Source: Poriferisulfidus sp965221375
GTDB lineage: Bacteria; Pseudomonadota; Gammaproteobacteria; Poriferisulfidales; Poriferisulfidaceae
Length of the DNA: 64,000 bases
NCBI GenBank assembly: GCA_965221375.1
Contig: OZ244883.1
Span: forward strand, 186,001 to 250,000
Direction of reading: 5' to 3'
Positions 1-9,500 of the stretch are shown one piece after another. How positions within the stretch are numbered: position 1 is the stretch's first letter; every line of letters begins with the position of its first letter. A program made the position numbers and the translations under genes. Under the pieces are notes generated by a model. The model was not told where the DNA came from. It made no database searches and saw nothing but the letters and a program-made list of their open reading frames with translations.

Positions 1-1161
1 GCCGGGCAGCCCGGCATTGGCGAGTGCGAAAAACACAAACAACGCGCCGAAGACCGGCATGCTTTTGAGCACGCCGCCGTAATCCCCAATCTCGCGGCTG
101 TGCCGGCGGTCATACAGCACGCCCACACACACGAACAACGCCGCCGAGACCAGTCCGTGAGAGACCATCTGCACCATCGCGCCGCTGACGCTGAGCAGGG
201 CGGTTTCCGTCGCCAGTCGATACAGAATGAACAGCCCCAGCGTGACGAACCCCATGTGGGCGATCGACGAGTAGGCAATCAGTTTTTTCATGTCCGACTG
301 CGCCAGCGCCGTGAATCCGATGTACACCACCGCCACCAGCGACAGTCCGATGACCAGTCCGTCCAACGCCCAAGATGCGTCGGGCGCCACCGGCAGGCAA
401 AAACGCAGCAGGCCGTAGCCGCCAATCTTCAACAACACCGCCGCCAGCACCACCGATCCGGCGGCGGGCGCCTGGACGTGGGCATCCGGCAGCCAGGTGT
501 GTACCGGCCACATCGGCACCTTGACCGCAAAGCCCAGCAACAGCGCCAGAAACAGCCACGTCTGTTCCGTCGCCGACAGAGGCCAGGCGTACCAGTCCGT
601 GATCTGGAAGCTGCCGGAACTCAGGTACAGATAAACCATGGCCACCAGCATCAGCACCGAGCCTAAAAAGGTGTACAGGAAGAACTTGACGGCGGCATAG
701 ATGCGCTGGTCGGCCCCCCAAATCCCGATGATCAGAAACATCGGGATTAACATCGCCTCGAAAAAGATGTAGAACAGCGCGGCGTCCATTGCGCAGAACG
801 TGCCGATCAAAAACCCTTCCAGAATCAGGAACGATGCGAAAAAACGCTCCGGCTGCGAAGGGACTTTCCAGCCGGTCAGAATCGCCAGCACGCCGATAAA
901 AGCGGTCAGCACCACCAGCGGCAGCGACAGGCCATCGACTCCGATGTGGTAGTAAATGTCGAACGCTGGAATCCACGGAGTTCGGCTTTGCAACTGAAAG
1001 CCGCCGTCCGCATCAAACTGCCCCAGCGCCGCCAGCGCCAGGACAAACACCACCAAGCTGACCACCAGCGCCCAGCACTGGGCCACTTTGGTGTCGCGCA
1101 ACACCAGGCCGGCAAACCCGCCCAACACCGGAATCCAAATCATCAGGCTGAGCAGCGACAT
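1..1161 (-). CDS. nuoM: NADH-quinone oxidoreductase subunit M (partial)
   Basis: Antiporter-like, proton-pumping membrane subunit of respiratory complex I in the inner membrane. The frame is open from an ATG at 1161 to the left edge (387 codons), so the C-terminus is missing. The translation is a chain of hydrophobic segments. It contains the family stretch KKLIAYSSIAHMG, a lysine-bearing helix WLPDAHVQAPAAGSVVLA and the N-terminal region VDGLSLPLVVLTAF. The start lies three bases after the nuoL stop, so the two are co-translated in the nuo operon. nuoN would be expected just beyond the edge. The identification is secure. Confidence 0.96.
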   Translation of the reverse strand, partial: MSLLSLMIWIPVLGGFAGLVLRDTKVAQCWALVVSLVVFVLALAALGQFDADGGFQLQSRTPWIPAFDIYYHIGVDGLSLPLVVLTAFIGVLAILTGWKVPSQPERFFASFLILEGFLIGTFCAMDAALFYIFFEAMLIPMFLIIGIWGADQRIYAAVKFFLYTFLGSVLMLVAMVYLYLSSGSFQITDWYAWPLSATEQTWLFLALLLGFAVKVPMWPVHTWLPDAHVQAPAAGSVVLAAVLLKIGGYGLLRFCLPVAPDASWALDGLVIGLSLVAVVYIGFTALAQSDMKKLIAYSSIAHMGFVTLGLFILYRLATETALLSVSGAMVQMVSHGLVSAALFVCVGVLYDRRHSREIGDYGGVLKSMPVFGALFVFFALANAGLPG

Positions 1162-1164
1162 CGT

Positions 1165-3075
1165 CTAACTCCCCAGCAGCCAGCCCAGCGCCACCACTAG
1201 GCCCAGCAACATGGCCAGCGCGTAATGGCTGATCAGGCCGCTTTGTATCGGCCGCAGGCGGGCGGCGGCTTGCCGCACCAGGCGGGCCGCGCCATTGACC
1301 ATCGCGCCATCAATCAGGCGGCGGTCTCCCAGGCCGGCGCAACCATCCGCGAGACGCTGTGCGATGTTGACCAGGTACTGCTCGTAGAAGACATCAAATC
1401 CGTATTTGTTCTCCAAGAGCCGACGGCCCGGCTGCCAGAACCGACCTTTGGCGGCAACCGTGTAGCCCCATGTCAAACCCAATACCAAAAGCCAAAAGGC
1501 CGGCATCATCACCCCGTGGACGAACGCGCCTCCGAAACCTTTCCACTGCGTCGCCATCTGCGCCAGCACGTCGCGCTCGGGCCGCACCACAAGTGCGTCG
1601 GCAAGCAGTCCACCATAAAGAAACGCCTCCGTCCCCAAACTCGACACCAATGTCAGTCCGGCCAGAATCACCAGCGGCAGGGTGACGGCCCAACCCTGTT
1701 CCTTGGCGTGCTCAGCCTCGGCAGAGCGGGGCGTGCCCTGGAACACATAGCGCCACAAGCGCAGCGAGTACAACGCGGTGACCAAAACCCCGGCCAGCAC
1801 CAGCACATGGGCGACCGGAGCCATGGCCAGGTTGGAGTGGCCGACTGCTTCAATAATGGATTCTTTGGAGAAGAAGCCTGCAAAACCGGGGGCGCCAATC
1901 AAGGCCAGAGAGCCGATGGCGAAGGTCGCGGCCGTAATCGGCATCCGCCGCGCCAGCCCACCCATGCGCCGGATGTCCTGTTCATGATGCACGGCCAGAA
2001 TGACCGCGCCGGCGCCGAGGAACAGCAACGCCTTGAAGAACGCATGCGTGAACAAATGAAACAGACTGGCGGCATAGGCCGACGCACCCAGCGCCACGGC
2101 CATATAGCCCAGCTGCGACAGCGTGGAGTAGGCAATGATGCGTTTGATGTCGTTGGCGACCAGACCCAGCAGGCCCATAAACAGGGCGGTGATGCCGCCG
2201 ATCAATAGAATCGCATTGAGAGCCAGTTCGCTGCCTTCGAACAGCGGCGACAGACGCGCCACCATAAAAATGCCGGCGGTCACCATGGTGGCCGCATGGA
2301 TCATCGCCGAGATGGGCGTCGGGCCCTCCATTGAGTCCGGCAGCCAGACATGCAGGGGCACTTGCGCCGACTTGCCCATGGCGCCAATGAACATCAGCAG
2401 GCAAATCAAGCTCAGGGCACTCAATCCGTCAAACGGCGAGGCCTGCTGAGCCAGCGCCTCGCTTTGCGCGAAGACGGCCGCGTACTCCAGGCTTCCCGCA
2501 TAGGCCAGGATTGCGCCCATGCCCAGCAAAAAGCCGAAATCTCCGGCGCGGTTGACCAAAAAGGCCTTGAGTCCGGCACTTGGCGCCCGGTCCCGTTCGT
2601 ACCAAAAACCAATCAGCAGATACGACACCAGCCCGACGCCTTCCCAACCGATGAACAGCAGCAGAAAGCCGTCGGCCATCACCAGCAGCAACATCGCCAG
2701 CGTAAACAGCGACAGGTATGCAAAAAACCGCACGTAGCCGGGATCGTCGTGCATGTAACCGATGCTGTAGATGTGCACAAGCAGGGACACGCTGGTGACC
2801 ACCACCATCATCAGCACACTCAGTGAATCGATCAAAAGCCCCAGGGTCAAGCCCCAATCGGCCGGCCCCCAAGCGTACAGCGCCACAGTTTGAGGATTCG
2901 GGGCTTGCAGATACTGCCAAGCCAGCAGCAGACTAGCCACGGTGGCCAGCCCGACCCCTGCAATTGTGATGAGCGTAGCCGCACGCCGGCTCAGCACGCG
3001 CACTCCCAGGCCGCTCACCAGTGCGCCGAGCAAAACGGCGCCCAGGGCGCCCAAAGCCAGTATGTCGATTCCCAT
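1165..3075 (-). CDS. nuoL: NADH-quinone oxidoreductase subunit L
   Basis: Largest antiporter-like membrane subunit of complex I, distal in the membrane arm, thought to carry a proton channel and the long lateral helix. At 636 aa it has the normal length. Visible family motifs are the glutamate segment GWEGVGLVSYLLIGFWY (about residue 143) and DSMEGPTPISAMIHAATMV (about residue 245), with many hydrophobic helices. The ATG overlaps the last base of the nuoK stop (TGATG-type coupling). It sits in gene order K-L-M, as in most proteobacterial nuo operons. Confidence 0.97.
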   Translation of the reverse strand: MGIDILALGALGAVLLGALVSGLGVRVLSRRAATLITIAGVGLATVASLLLAWQYLQAPNPQTVALYAWGPADWGLTLGLLIDSLSVLMMVVVTSVSLLVHIYSIGYMHDDPGYVRFFAYLSLFTLAMLLLVMADGFLLLFIGWEGVGLVSYLLIGFWYERDRAPSAGLKAFLVNRAGDFGFLLGMGAILAYAGSLEYAAVFAQSEALAQQASPFDGLSALSLICLLMFIGAMGKSAQVPLHVWLPDSMEGPTPISAMIHAATMVTAGIFMVARLSPLFEGSELALNAILLIGGITALFMGLLGLVANDIKRIIAYSTLSQLGYMAVALGASAYAASLFHLFTHAFFKALLFLGAGAVILAVHHEQDIRRMGGLARRMPITAATFAIGSLALIGAPGFAGFFSKESIIEAVGHSNLAMAPVAHVLVLAGVLVTALYSLRLWRYVFQGTPRSAEAEHAKEQGWAVTLPLVILAGLTLVSSLGTEAFLYGGLLADALVVRPERDVLAQMATQWKGFGGAFVHGVMMPAFWLLVLGLTWGYTVAAKGRFWQPGRRLLENKYGFDVFYEQYLVNIAQRLADGCAGLGDRRLIDGAMVNGAARLVRQAAARLRPIQSGLISHYALAMLLGLVVALGWLLGS

Positions 3076-3380
3076 CAGCCTCGCAGGTCGCGCAAATCTT
3101 CCGTGTCAATCGTGGCGCGGCTGCGGAACAGGACCAGCACAATCGCCAACCCAATCGCGATTTCCGCCGCGGCAATGGTGAGCACAAACAACGCAAACAC
3201 CTGTCCGCCCAAATCCTGGAGATAATGCGACGCCGCAATGAAGTTGGTGTTCACCGCCAGCAGCATCAGCTCCAGCGACATCAGCAGCACCAGAGCATGG
3301 CGGCGGTTGGCAAACACCCCGGCCACGCCGACTGCAAACAGCAGGCCCGCCAGCACCATGAAATGTCCCAGACTCAACAT
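3075..3380 (-). CDS. nuoK: NADH-quinone oxidoreductase subunit K
   Basis: Small three-helix membrane subunit of complex I (MrpC-like) that carries conserved membrane glutamates used in proton transfer. At 101 aa it has the standard size. The motifs MSLELMLLAVN and AAAEIAIGLAIVL, each with its conserved Glu, are present. The gene overlaps the end of nuoJ by seven bases and abuts nuoL, showing translational coupling. The C-terminus ends in a short charged tail (TEDLRDLRG). Confidence 0.97.
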   Translation of the reverse strand: MLSLGHFMVLAGLLFAVGVAGVFANRRHALVLLMSLELMLLAVNTNFIAASHYLQDLGGQVFALFVLTIAAAEIAIGLAIVLVLFRSRATIDTEDLRDLRG

Positions 3381-3970
3381 GGCGGCTCCGAGCGTCCGTC
3401 CGTCAGGCGGATGCGGTCGCCGCGCCGCACCCGGCTTTGCTGGGCCGGGTTCTGGCGGATGCGTTGCGGGCGCTGGCGCAAGGTCAGCGCAATGGCGCCG
3501 ACCATCGCAATCAGCAACGCCACCGCTGCCGCTTCAAAGGCCAGCGCGTGTTCGGTGTACAGCACCGCGCCCAGCGCTTCGGTATTGCTGTACTCCAGCG
3601 GTTTCGGCGGCGGCGCCTCCAAAGAAGGCGGCGTGCTCAACACCGCCACCAGTTCGGCCGCCATCACGGCGGCTACGGCCAGGGCGGCGATGCGATACCG
3701 GCGCCGCACCCGCGGAGCGGCGGTCTCGCCTTCGCGCTCGATCATCATCACCACGAACAAAAACAGCACCAGCACCGCGCCGATATACACCAGCACCAGC
3801 AGAATCGACAGGAACTCCGCCTCCAGCAACATCCATAGCATCGCGGCGGTGAAGAAGGCCAGAATCAGACTCAAGGCCGCGCGCACCATGCACTGCAGGG
3901 TCACCGTCGCCAGCGCCGCGCCCAGCAGCACGGCCCCCAACACGTAGAACAGCAAGGTCTGAAAAGCCAT
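3374..3970 (-). CDS. nuoJ: NADH-quinone oxidoreductase subunit J
   Basis: Membrane subunit of complex I lying next to NuoK and NuoA near the quinone-coupling region. It is 198 aa with five hydrophobic segments. The family segment VLVYIGAVLVLFLFVVMM is at about residues 59-76. The C-terminal roughly 30 residues are hydrophilic and arginine-rich, as in other proteobacterial NuoJ. The ATG shares one base with the nuoI stop codon, and the 3' end overlaps nuoK. Placement I-J-K is standard. Confidence 0.95.
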   Translation of the reverse strand: MAFQTLLFYVLGAVLLGAALATVTLQCMVRAALSLILAFFTAAMLWMLLEAEFLSILLVLVYIGAVLVLFLFVVMMIEREGETAAPRVRRRYRIAALAVAAVMAAELVAVLSTPPSLEAPPPKPLEYSNTEALGAVLYTEHALAFEAAAVALLIAMVGAIALTLRQRPQRIRQNPAQQSRVRRGDRIRLTDGRSEPPC

Positions 3971-4464
3971 CAGCGGTACGGCGCGTCGTCGCGGCGATGC
4001 TCGGCGATGCGCTCCTCATAAAGGTCGCCAATCGCCAACAGGTCTTTCTTGGTCATGATTTGGTCACCGCGGTGCTCAAAATGAAATTCCAGAATGTCGG
4101 TCTCCACAATCGCGTCGGTCGGACACGCCTCTTCGCAAAAACCGCAATACACGCATTTGAACAAATCAATGTCGTAGCGGGTGGTCCTGCGGCTGCCGTC
4201 GCGGCGTTCCTCCGAATCAATGGTGATGGCCAACGCCGGACAGACCGCCTCGCACAACTTGCACGCGATGCAGCGCTCCTCGCCATTGGCATAACGCCGC
4301 AATGCGTGCAGTCCTCGAAACCGCGGGGATTTCGGCGTCTTCTCCTCCGGATAGCGGATGGTGACCTTGCGCGAGAACAGACGGCGCAACGTGACACGCA
4401 ACCCGCGCAGCAAGTCCCACAGACTGAGGCTGCGCAACAAATACATCATGTGCCGCAAACGCAT
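3970..4464 (-). CDS. nuoI: NADH-quinone oxidoreductase subunit I (8Fe ferredoxin)
   Basis: Peripheral-arm subunit of complex I carrying two [4Fe-4S] clusters (N6a and N6b) that pass electrons toward NuoB. It is 164 aa. The two cluster motifs CIACKLCEAVCP and CVYCGFCEEACP are intact. The N-terminus is short and basic with a helix that associates with the membrane. It lies between nuoH (three-base gap) and nuoJ (one-base overlap) in the nuo operon. Confidence 0.97.
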   Translation of the reverse strand: MRLRHMMYLLRSLSLWDLLRGLRVTLRRLFSRKVTIRYPEEKTPKSPRFRGLHALRRYANGEERCIACKLCEAVCPALAITIDSEERRDGSRRTTRYDIDLFKCVYCGFCEEACPTDAIVETDILEFHFEHRGDQIMTKKDLLAIGDLYEERIAEHRRDDAPYR

Positions 4465-4467
4465 GCG

Positions 4468-5502
4468 CTACACCTCCACGCCCCAGTAGCGCGCCGCGCC
4501 CAGCAGACCGATCCACAGAAGGGTCACCGGAATGAATATCTTCCAGCCCAGACGCATGATCTGGTCATAACGGTAGCGCGGGAAGGTCGCCCGAAACCAG
4601 AGAAAGCAAAACATGAAGAAACCGGTCTTCAGCAACCACCAGTGAATCCCAGAATCAAGCGCCGGAGTCCATGCCGCGATGGCCGTCCCTTCAAAAGGAG
4701 ACAACCAGCCGCCGAAAAACAAAATCGTCGCCAGTGCCGAGACCAGAATCATCGCCGAATATTCGGCCAGGAAGAACAGGGAAAAGGCGGCGCCTGAATA
4801 CTCCACATGAAAGCCCGCGACCAGCTCCGACTCGCCTTCCACCACATCGAACGGCGAGCGGTTGGTCTCGGCGACGCCGGAGACCAGATACACCAACAGC
4901 AGCGGCAGCAACGGCAGGAAAAACCAGTGCTCCGGCCCTCCCGCCTGCGCCTGCACGATGGCCACCAGATTCAAACTGCCCGCCAGCATCAGGACGCCGA
5001 CGAGGGCGAAGCCCATCGCAATCTCGTACGACACCACCTGGGCGGCCTGACGCATGGCGCCAAGCAGGGCGTACTTGGAGTTGGAGGCCCAGCCGCCGAT
5101 GATAATCCCGTAGGCACCCAGAGACGTAAGCGCCAGCACATACAACAGCCCGGCATTGACGTTGGCCAGCCACAGGTCTTCGGTAAATGGAATCACCGCC
5201 CAGCCGCCCAGGGCCGGGCCGAGCGCCGCCAACGGCGCCAACAGGAACAACCCGTGACTGGCCTGTCCGGGGCGAACGACTTCTTTGGTCAGAAGTTTCA
5301 GCACATCGGCAATCGGCTGAAACAGCCCACGCGGTCCCACCCTAGTAGGGCCGAGACGCATCTGCATAAAGCCGATGACTTTGCGTTCGGCGTACGTGTA
5401 ATAAGCGACGGTGGCCAGCAACGGCAGCAAAATGGCGAACGTGCCGAGCAGGATTTCCGCCACCCGCATCCAGGTCGCCATCTCCAGCAGCCAATCAAAC
5501 AC
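4468..5502 (-). CDS. nuoH: NADH-quinone oxidoreductase subunit H
   Basis: Membrane subunit of complex I that forms most of the quinone-access chamber. The family motifs YAERKVIGFMQMRLGPTRVG and AETNRSPFDVVEGESELVAG are intact. The frame is open further upstream to an ATG at 5574, but that would overlap nuoG by 80 bases. The GTG at 5502 gives a protein beginning VFDWLLEMATWM, 344 aa in total and of normal length, overlapping the nuoG stop by eight bases, so I chose it. The product is certain; the start is an inference. Confidence 0.94.
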   Translation of the reverse strand: MFDWLLEMATWMRVAEILLGTFAILLPLLATVAYYTYAERKVIGFMQMRLGPTRVGPRGLFQPIADVLKLLTKEVVRPGQASHGLFLLAPLAALGPALGGWAVIPFTEDLWLANVNAGLLYVLALTSLGAYGIIIGGWASNSKYALLGAMRQAAQVVSYEIAMGFALVGVLMLAGSLNLVAIVQAQAGGPEHWFFLPLLPLLLVYLVSGVAETNRSPFDVVEGESELVAGFHVEYSGAAFSLFFLAEYSAMILVSALATILFFGGWLSPFEGTAIAAWTPALDSGIHWWLLKTGFFMFCFLWFRATFPRYRYDQIMRLGWKIFIPVTLLWIGLLGAARYWGVEV

Positions 5503-7750
5503 GCTGCAACTCCACCGCTCCGAAGGCCGAACCGAGCAAGGCCAGGCGCGCATCGCCAGTGGCCACATACACACAATCCAGCGGCATGCTGGGATCTTCC
5601 CGATACGGCAGCACCAGCGCCGCGCCGTTTTGCACCAGTTTCACTTCCGCGCCATGTTTTACGCCGCGGGAGCGCAGGGTATCCGGATGCGCCCGCAATT
5701 CCAACTGTCGCGCCCATTCCGTCTGCTGCAGCGCATGGGCCCGGCGGGTGACGGCGTCCTGCTGGTACAACGACGGCGAACCGACTCGCAACAACCCCTC
5801 TGCGGGTAGACAGCTTTTGCCCTGATGCGCTTGCGGCGCCGCGCTCGCGTCCGTGCGGCAATGCTCCAGCAGTTGCGCCTCCGAGCACACGTCCAGCCCC
5901 GCCGTTCGGGCCAGCGCGGCCAGCACCTGCGCCCCAGCCTGGGTGGCTCCGGGAGCAGCGACGGCCGGCTCCATCGCCTGCCAACGGCCTTCCAGATTAA
6001 TCAGATGCCCGCGCCGTTCTCCCACCGTCGCAATCGGCAACAGCAGTGTGAACGGCGTGTCCGCTGCATCCGGCAGAAACGATTGAAAGCCGATCACTTC
6101 TTGTGCCCGCTTCAGTGCCGCATCGAGGATCGGGGGGTTGTCAACATCGCAATGCGTATCCAAACCATAGAGCGCCCAGACGGAGGCCGGCTCCTGCAAC
6201 TGCGCCGACAGGTCCACGCCATTCTCAAGCGGCACGCCTCCAGGGCCGCGATGCGCCACACAACCGGCCAGCCATGCTCCCGGGGCATTGGCCCCTTCCG
6301 GCAACACACCCAAATGAGCTCCGGTCGCTTCACACACCCTGCGCGCCGCCGCGTAGAGCAGACTGGCATCCGGGTGATTGAGCGCCATCGGCCCCAACCA
6401 CAGCACCGCGTTGTCCACCCGATTCAGACGCCGTCCCCAGCGGCTGCGACCGGAACGGGCCGTGCCCAGAAATTTCACCCATTCGCGAGGCGACGCCACC
6501 ACCTGTTCGGCAAGCGGGAAGTTCCAGTCGAACGTACAGGGGTTGAGCACCCGCACATCCGTACCGGACAGAGCGGCCTGGCGTACATGGTGGTTGAGAA
6601 TCGGCTGGTCGTGGCGCAGGAAACTGCCCACGATCACAATTAAATCCTGTTTGCCGATGTCGGCGATGGCGCAACCCAGCTCCGGCATCCGAGGGTACTG
6701 TGCGGCGCCGCGAAAATCGGTCATGCGCACCCGGTGCTCGACTGTTTGCGCGCCGCATCCGCGCAGCAGGTCCTGGAAGCGATAGCATTCCTCCACCGTC
6801 GCCGACGGATGAATGAGCCCGGCCACGGTCGGCGCCTGCTGCAGTGCGGCGACCGCATATTCCAGCGCCTCTTCCCAGGAAATCGCCACCCACTGATTGC
6901 CCTGGCGGCGCATCGGTTCGGTCAGGCGTCGGGGATGGGAGGCGGCCTGATAACTGAATCGGTCGCGGTCCGACAACCATACTTCATTGATGGATTCCTC
7001 TTCACGCGGCACACAACGCACCTGCTCGCCGCGCAACGTGTGGCGCGCGACATGCGAGCCGGCCCCATCATGCTCGCCCAATCCCGGATGGCTTTCCATT
7101 TCCCAGGCCCGCCCTTTCATGCGCGACGGCCGCGCATTCAACGCGCCGACCGGACACAGGTCAATCACGCAGCCGGACATCTCCGAGTGCATGGCGTTTT
7201 CGACGTAGGTCCCGATTTTCATGAACTCGCCGCGCCCGAAAGCTCCCAGTTCCTGCTCTCCGGCAATCTCTTCGGTAAACCGCACGCATCGCGTGCAATG
7301 AATGCAGCGGGTCATGTCGGTCGACACCAACGGCCCCAGGTCGGGGTCCGGCACCGCCCGGCGGGCTTCGGCATAACGCGAGACGCCGGCGCCGTATCCC
7401 AGCGCCAGATCCTGCAACTCGCACTCGCCACCCTGATCGCAAATCGGACAGTCCAGAGGATGGTTGATCAGCAAAAACTCCATCGTCGCGCGTTGCGCCG
7501 CGCGCGCATGTTCCGAACGGGTAAAGACCTCCATGCCGTCCGTCACCGGGGTCGCGCAGGCCGGCACCGGCCCTCTCGCCTGGGCGACTTCCACCAGACA
7601 CATCCGACAGTTGGCGGCCACCGTGAGCTTCGGGTGATAACAGAAGCGCGGAATCGACACACCGGCCCGGTCGGCAACCGCGATCAGCATCTCACCGGCG
7701 CGGGCCTCAACCTTCTGCCCGTCGAGCGTCAGGGTAATGGTGTCACTCAT
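5495..7750 (-). CDS. nuoG: NADH-quinone oxidoreductase subunit G
   Basis: Iron-sulfur subunit of the peripheral arm of complex I, electron wire between NuoF/NuoE and NuoI. At 751 aa it is of usual size for proteobacterial NuoG with a molybdopterin-oxidoreductase-like C-terminal domain. The N-terminal [2Fe-2S] domain shows CYHPK...CRMC...C at residues 38-70. Next come the His-ligated cluster region HPLDCPICDQGGECELQD, then CIHCTRCVRF with a distal cysteine in IDLCPVGAL. ATG at 7750 overlaps the nuoF stop as ATGA. Confidence 0.96.
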   Translation of the reverse strand: MSDTITLTLDGQKVEARAGEMLIAVADRAGVSIPRFCYHPKLTVAANCRMCLVEVAQARGPVPACATPVTDGMEVFTRSEHARAAQRATMEFLLINHPLDCPICDQGGECELQDLALGYGAGVSRYAEARRAVPDPDLGPLVSTDMTRCIHCTRCVRFTEEIAGEQELGAFGRGEFMKIGTYVENAMHSEMSGCVIDLCPVGALNARPSRMKGRAWEMESHPGLGEHDGAGSHVARHTLRGEQVRCVPREEESINEVWLSDRDRFSYQAASHPRRLTEPMRRQGNQWVAISWEEALEYAVAALQQAPTVAGLIHPSATVEECYRFQDLLRGCGAQTVEHRVRMTDFRGAAQYPRMPELGCAIADIGKQDLIVIVGSFLRHDQPILNHHVRQAALSGTDVRVLNPCTFDWNFPLAEQVVASPREWVKFLGTARSGRSRWGRRLNRVDNAVLWLGPMALNHPDASLLYAAARRVCEATGAHLGVLPEGANAPGAWLAGCVAHRGPGGVPLENGVDLSAQLQEPASVWALYGLDTHCDVDNPPILDAALKRAQEVIGFQSFLPDAADTPFTLLLPIATVGERRGHLINLEGRWQAMEPAVAAPGATQAGAQVLAALARTAGLDVCSEAQLLEHCRTDASAAPQAHQGKSCLPAEGLLRVGSPSLYQQDAVTRRAHALQQTEWARQLELRAHPDTLRSRGVKHGAEVKLVQNGAALVLPYREDPSMPLDCVYVATGDARLALLGSAFGAVELQRV

Positions 7751-9021
7751 GCGGCACGCACCGAGCTGACGCCGTGTTCAATGTAATGCTCGAACTCGGA
7801 ACGGAAATGACGCAGAAAGCTCTGCACCGGCCACGCGGCGGCGGCACCCAAGGCGCAGATGGTATGCCCGTCGATGTTCGCCGGCACGGTCTCCAGAATC
7901 TCCAGGTCGTGGGCCTCCCCCTGGCCTTCGACGATGCGCGTCAACACGCGATACAACCAGCCGGTGCCTTCCCGACACGGCGTGCATTGCCCGCACGATT
8001 CATGAAAATAAAATCGAGAGATGCGCTGCAGCGCGCGCACCATGTCGGTGGTCTCATCCATTACGATTACGGCGCCGGAACCCAACAGGGAGCCGGCCGC
8101 CTCCAGGCTTTCAAAATCCATGTTGACCCCAAGCATGACTTCACCGGGCACCACCGGCACGGAGGAGCCGCCGGGAATCACCGCCTTGAGCCGGCGCCCT
8201 TTCCACACACCGCCGCACAGCTCGAGCAATTCCGTAAACGGGATGCCCAACGGGACTTCATGATTGCCCGGGCGCTCGACATGGCCGGAGACGGAGAAAC
8301 ATTTGGTGCCGGGGCTTTTCTCGGTGCCGACCTGCCAGCCTTCCTCGCCGCGCAGAATGCCCGGCACCAACGCCAGACTCTCGACGTTGTTGACTGTTGT
8401 CGGTTTGCCCCACAAGCCGTAATTGGCCGGAAACGGCGGCTTGAATCGCGGCAGCCCCTTCTTGCCTTCCAAAGACTCCAGCAAGGCCGTCTCTTCTCCG
8501 CAGATGTACGCCCCTGCTCCCAAGGTGTCAAACAAATGCACCGAGATGCCGCTGCCCAAAATGTTTTCGCCCAAAAGGTTGCGGGCGTACGCCTCGCGCA
8601 GTGCCTGCTGGAAGCGTCGGTGCGGCTCGTCGCTGAACTCCTCGCGCAAATAGTTGTAACCGACTTTGGCCCCGATTGCATAACAACCGATGGCCATGCC
8701 CTCAATCAGCGCGTGCGGGTTGTAGCGCAGAATATCGCGGTCTTTGCAGGTGCCCGGTTCCGACTCATCGGCATTGCACACCAGATAACTCTCCGGTGCG
8801 TCCGGCATGAAACTCCATTTCAGTCCGGTCGGAAAACCGGCGCCGCCGCGCCCGCGCAATCCGGACTGCTTAATCTTCTCGACAATCTCGCGCCGGCCGG
8901 GGCGCTGCGTCAGAATTTCGCGCCAAGCCTGATAGCCGCCGTGCGCCTCATACGTGGCCAGCGACCACGGCTGCTCGCTGCCGCGCGTCGCGAAACACAT
9001 CTCGTCGAGACGCATGCTCAT
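7747..9021 (-). CDS. nuoF: NADH-quinone oxidoreductase subunit F (FMN/NADH-binding)
   Basis: Flavoprotein that oxidises NADH and passes electrons to its [4Fe-4S] cluster N3. The glycine-rich nucleotide-binding loop GRGGAGFPTGLKW is at about residue 60, the cluster motif ESCGQCTPCREGTG at about 350, and the fourth cysteine is in HTICALG. I start at ATG 9021 (MSMRLDEMCFATRG), which overlaps the nuoE TGA as ATGA and gives 424 aa, the usual length. The frame is open 34 codons further upstream, inside nuoE, and that extension has no family resemblance. Confidence 0.96.
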   Translation of the reverse strand: MSMRLDEMCFATRGSEQPWSLATYEAHGGYQAWREILTQRPGRREIVEKIKQSGLRGRGGAGFPTGLKWSFMPDAPESYLVCNADESEPGTCKDRDILRYNPHALIEGMAIGCYAIGAKVGYNYLREEFSDEPHRRFQQALREAYARNLLGENILGSGISVHLFDTLGAGAYICGEETALLESLEGKKGLPRFKPPFPANYGLWGKPTTVNNVESLALVPGILRGEEGWQVGTEKSPGTKCFSVSGHVERPGNHEVPLGIPFTELLELCGGVWKGRRLKAVIPGGSSVPVVPGEVMLGVNMDFESLEAAGSLLGSGAVIVMDETTDMVRALQRISRFYFHESCGQCTPCREGTGWLYRVLTRIVEGQGEAHDLEILETVPANIDGHTICALGAAAAWPVQSFLRHFRSEFEHYIEHGVSSVRAA

Positions 9022-9500
9022 GGCAATTCCTCCAGGATCTGCTCGGCCTTCTCCGGTGTCAGATTCTCGTAATAGACATGATTGATCTGCATCATCGGAG
9101 CGCCACAGCATGCCGCCAGACATTCCTCTTCACACTTGAGATAAAACTTGCCGTCCGGCGTCGACGCGCCAGCCTTGATGCCGAGCTTGCGCTCCAGATG
9201 GGTCAGCAGTTCTTCGCCACCGCGCAGCCAGCAGGAAATATTGGTGCACACCGAGACCGTGTGCCGTCCGACCGGCGCGTGCTCAAAACCCGTGTAGAAC
9301 GATCCGACCTCATAAACCTGAATGGCCGGAATATCCAGATAGTCCGCCACCGCTTCCATGCGCTGCGGCGTCAGGTGACCGTATTCCTTCTGCGTTTCGC
9401 GCAACGCGCCCAGCACCGCCGAGCGGCGATGTTCGGCCGGGAAACGCTCCAACCACAAATCAATGCGTCGGCGCAACGGTTTTGACAACGTGACGCTCAC
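9018..9500 (-). CDS. nuoE: NADH-quinone oxidoreductase subunit E
   Basis: Thioredoxin-fold [2Fe-2S] subunit of complex I (cluster N1a) that binds NuoF. It is 160 aa. The four cysteine ligands are visible as CTNISC at about residues 86-91 and CLAACC (with preceding CEEE) at about 127-132. A helical N-terminal bundle precedes the thioredoxin-like fold. The start overlaps the nuoD stop by four bases and the end overlaps nuoF by four bases, so D-E-F are translationally coupled. Confidence 0.96.
   Translation of the reverse strand: MSVTLSKPLRRRIDLWLERFPAEHRRSAVLGALRETQKEYGHLTPQRMEAVADYLDIPAIQVYEVGSFYTGFEHAPVGRHTVSVCTNISCWLRGGEELLTHLERKLGIKAGASTPDGKFYLKCEEECLAACCGAPMMQINHVYYENLTPEKAEQILEELP

Noticed and set aside
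110..976. A 288-codon minus-strand open frame over nuoM
   Set aside because: It lies in a different frame from the clear NuoM translation and its composition (Arg/Gly/Ala) is that of a shadow.
7774..9072. A 432-codon plus-strand frame
   Set aside because: Antisense to nuoF, low-complexity, no ribosome-binding site or domain.
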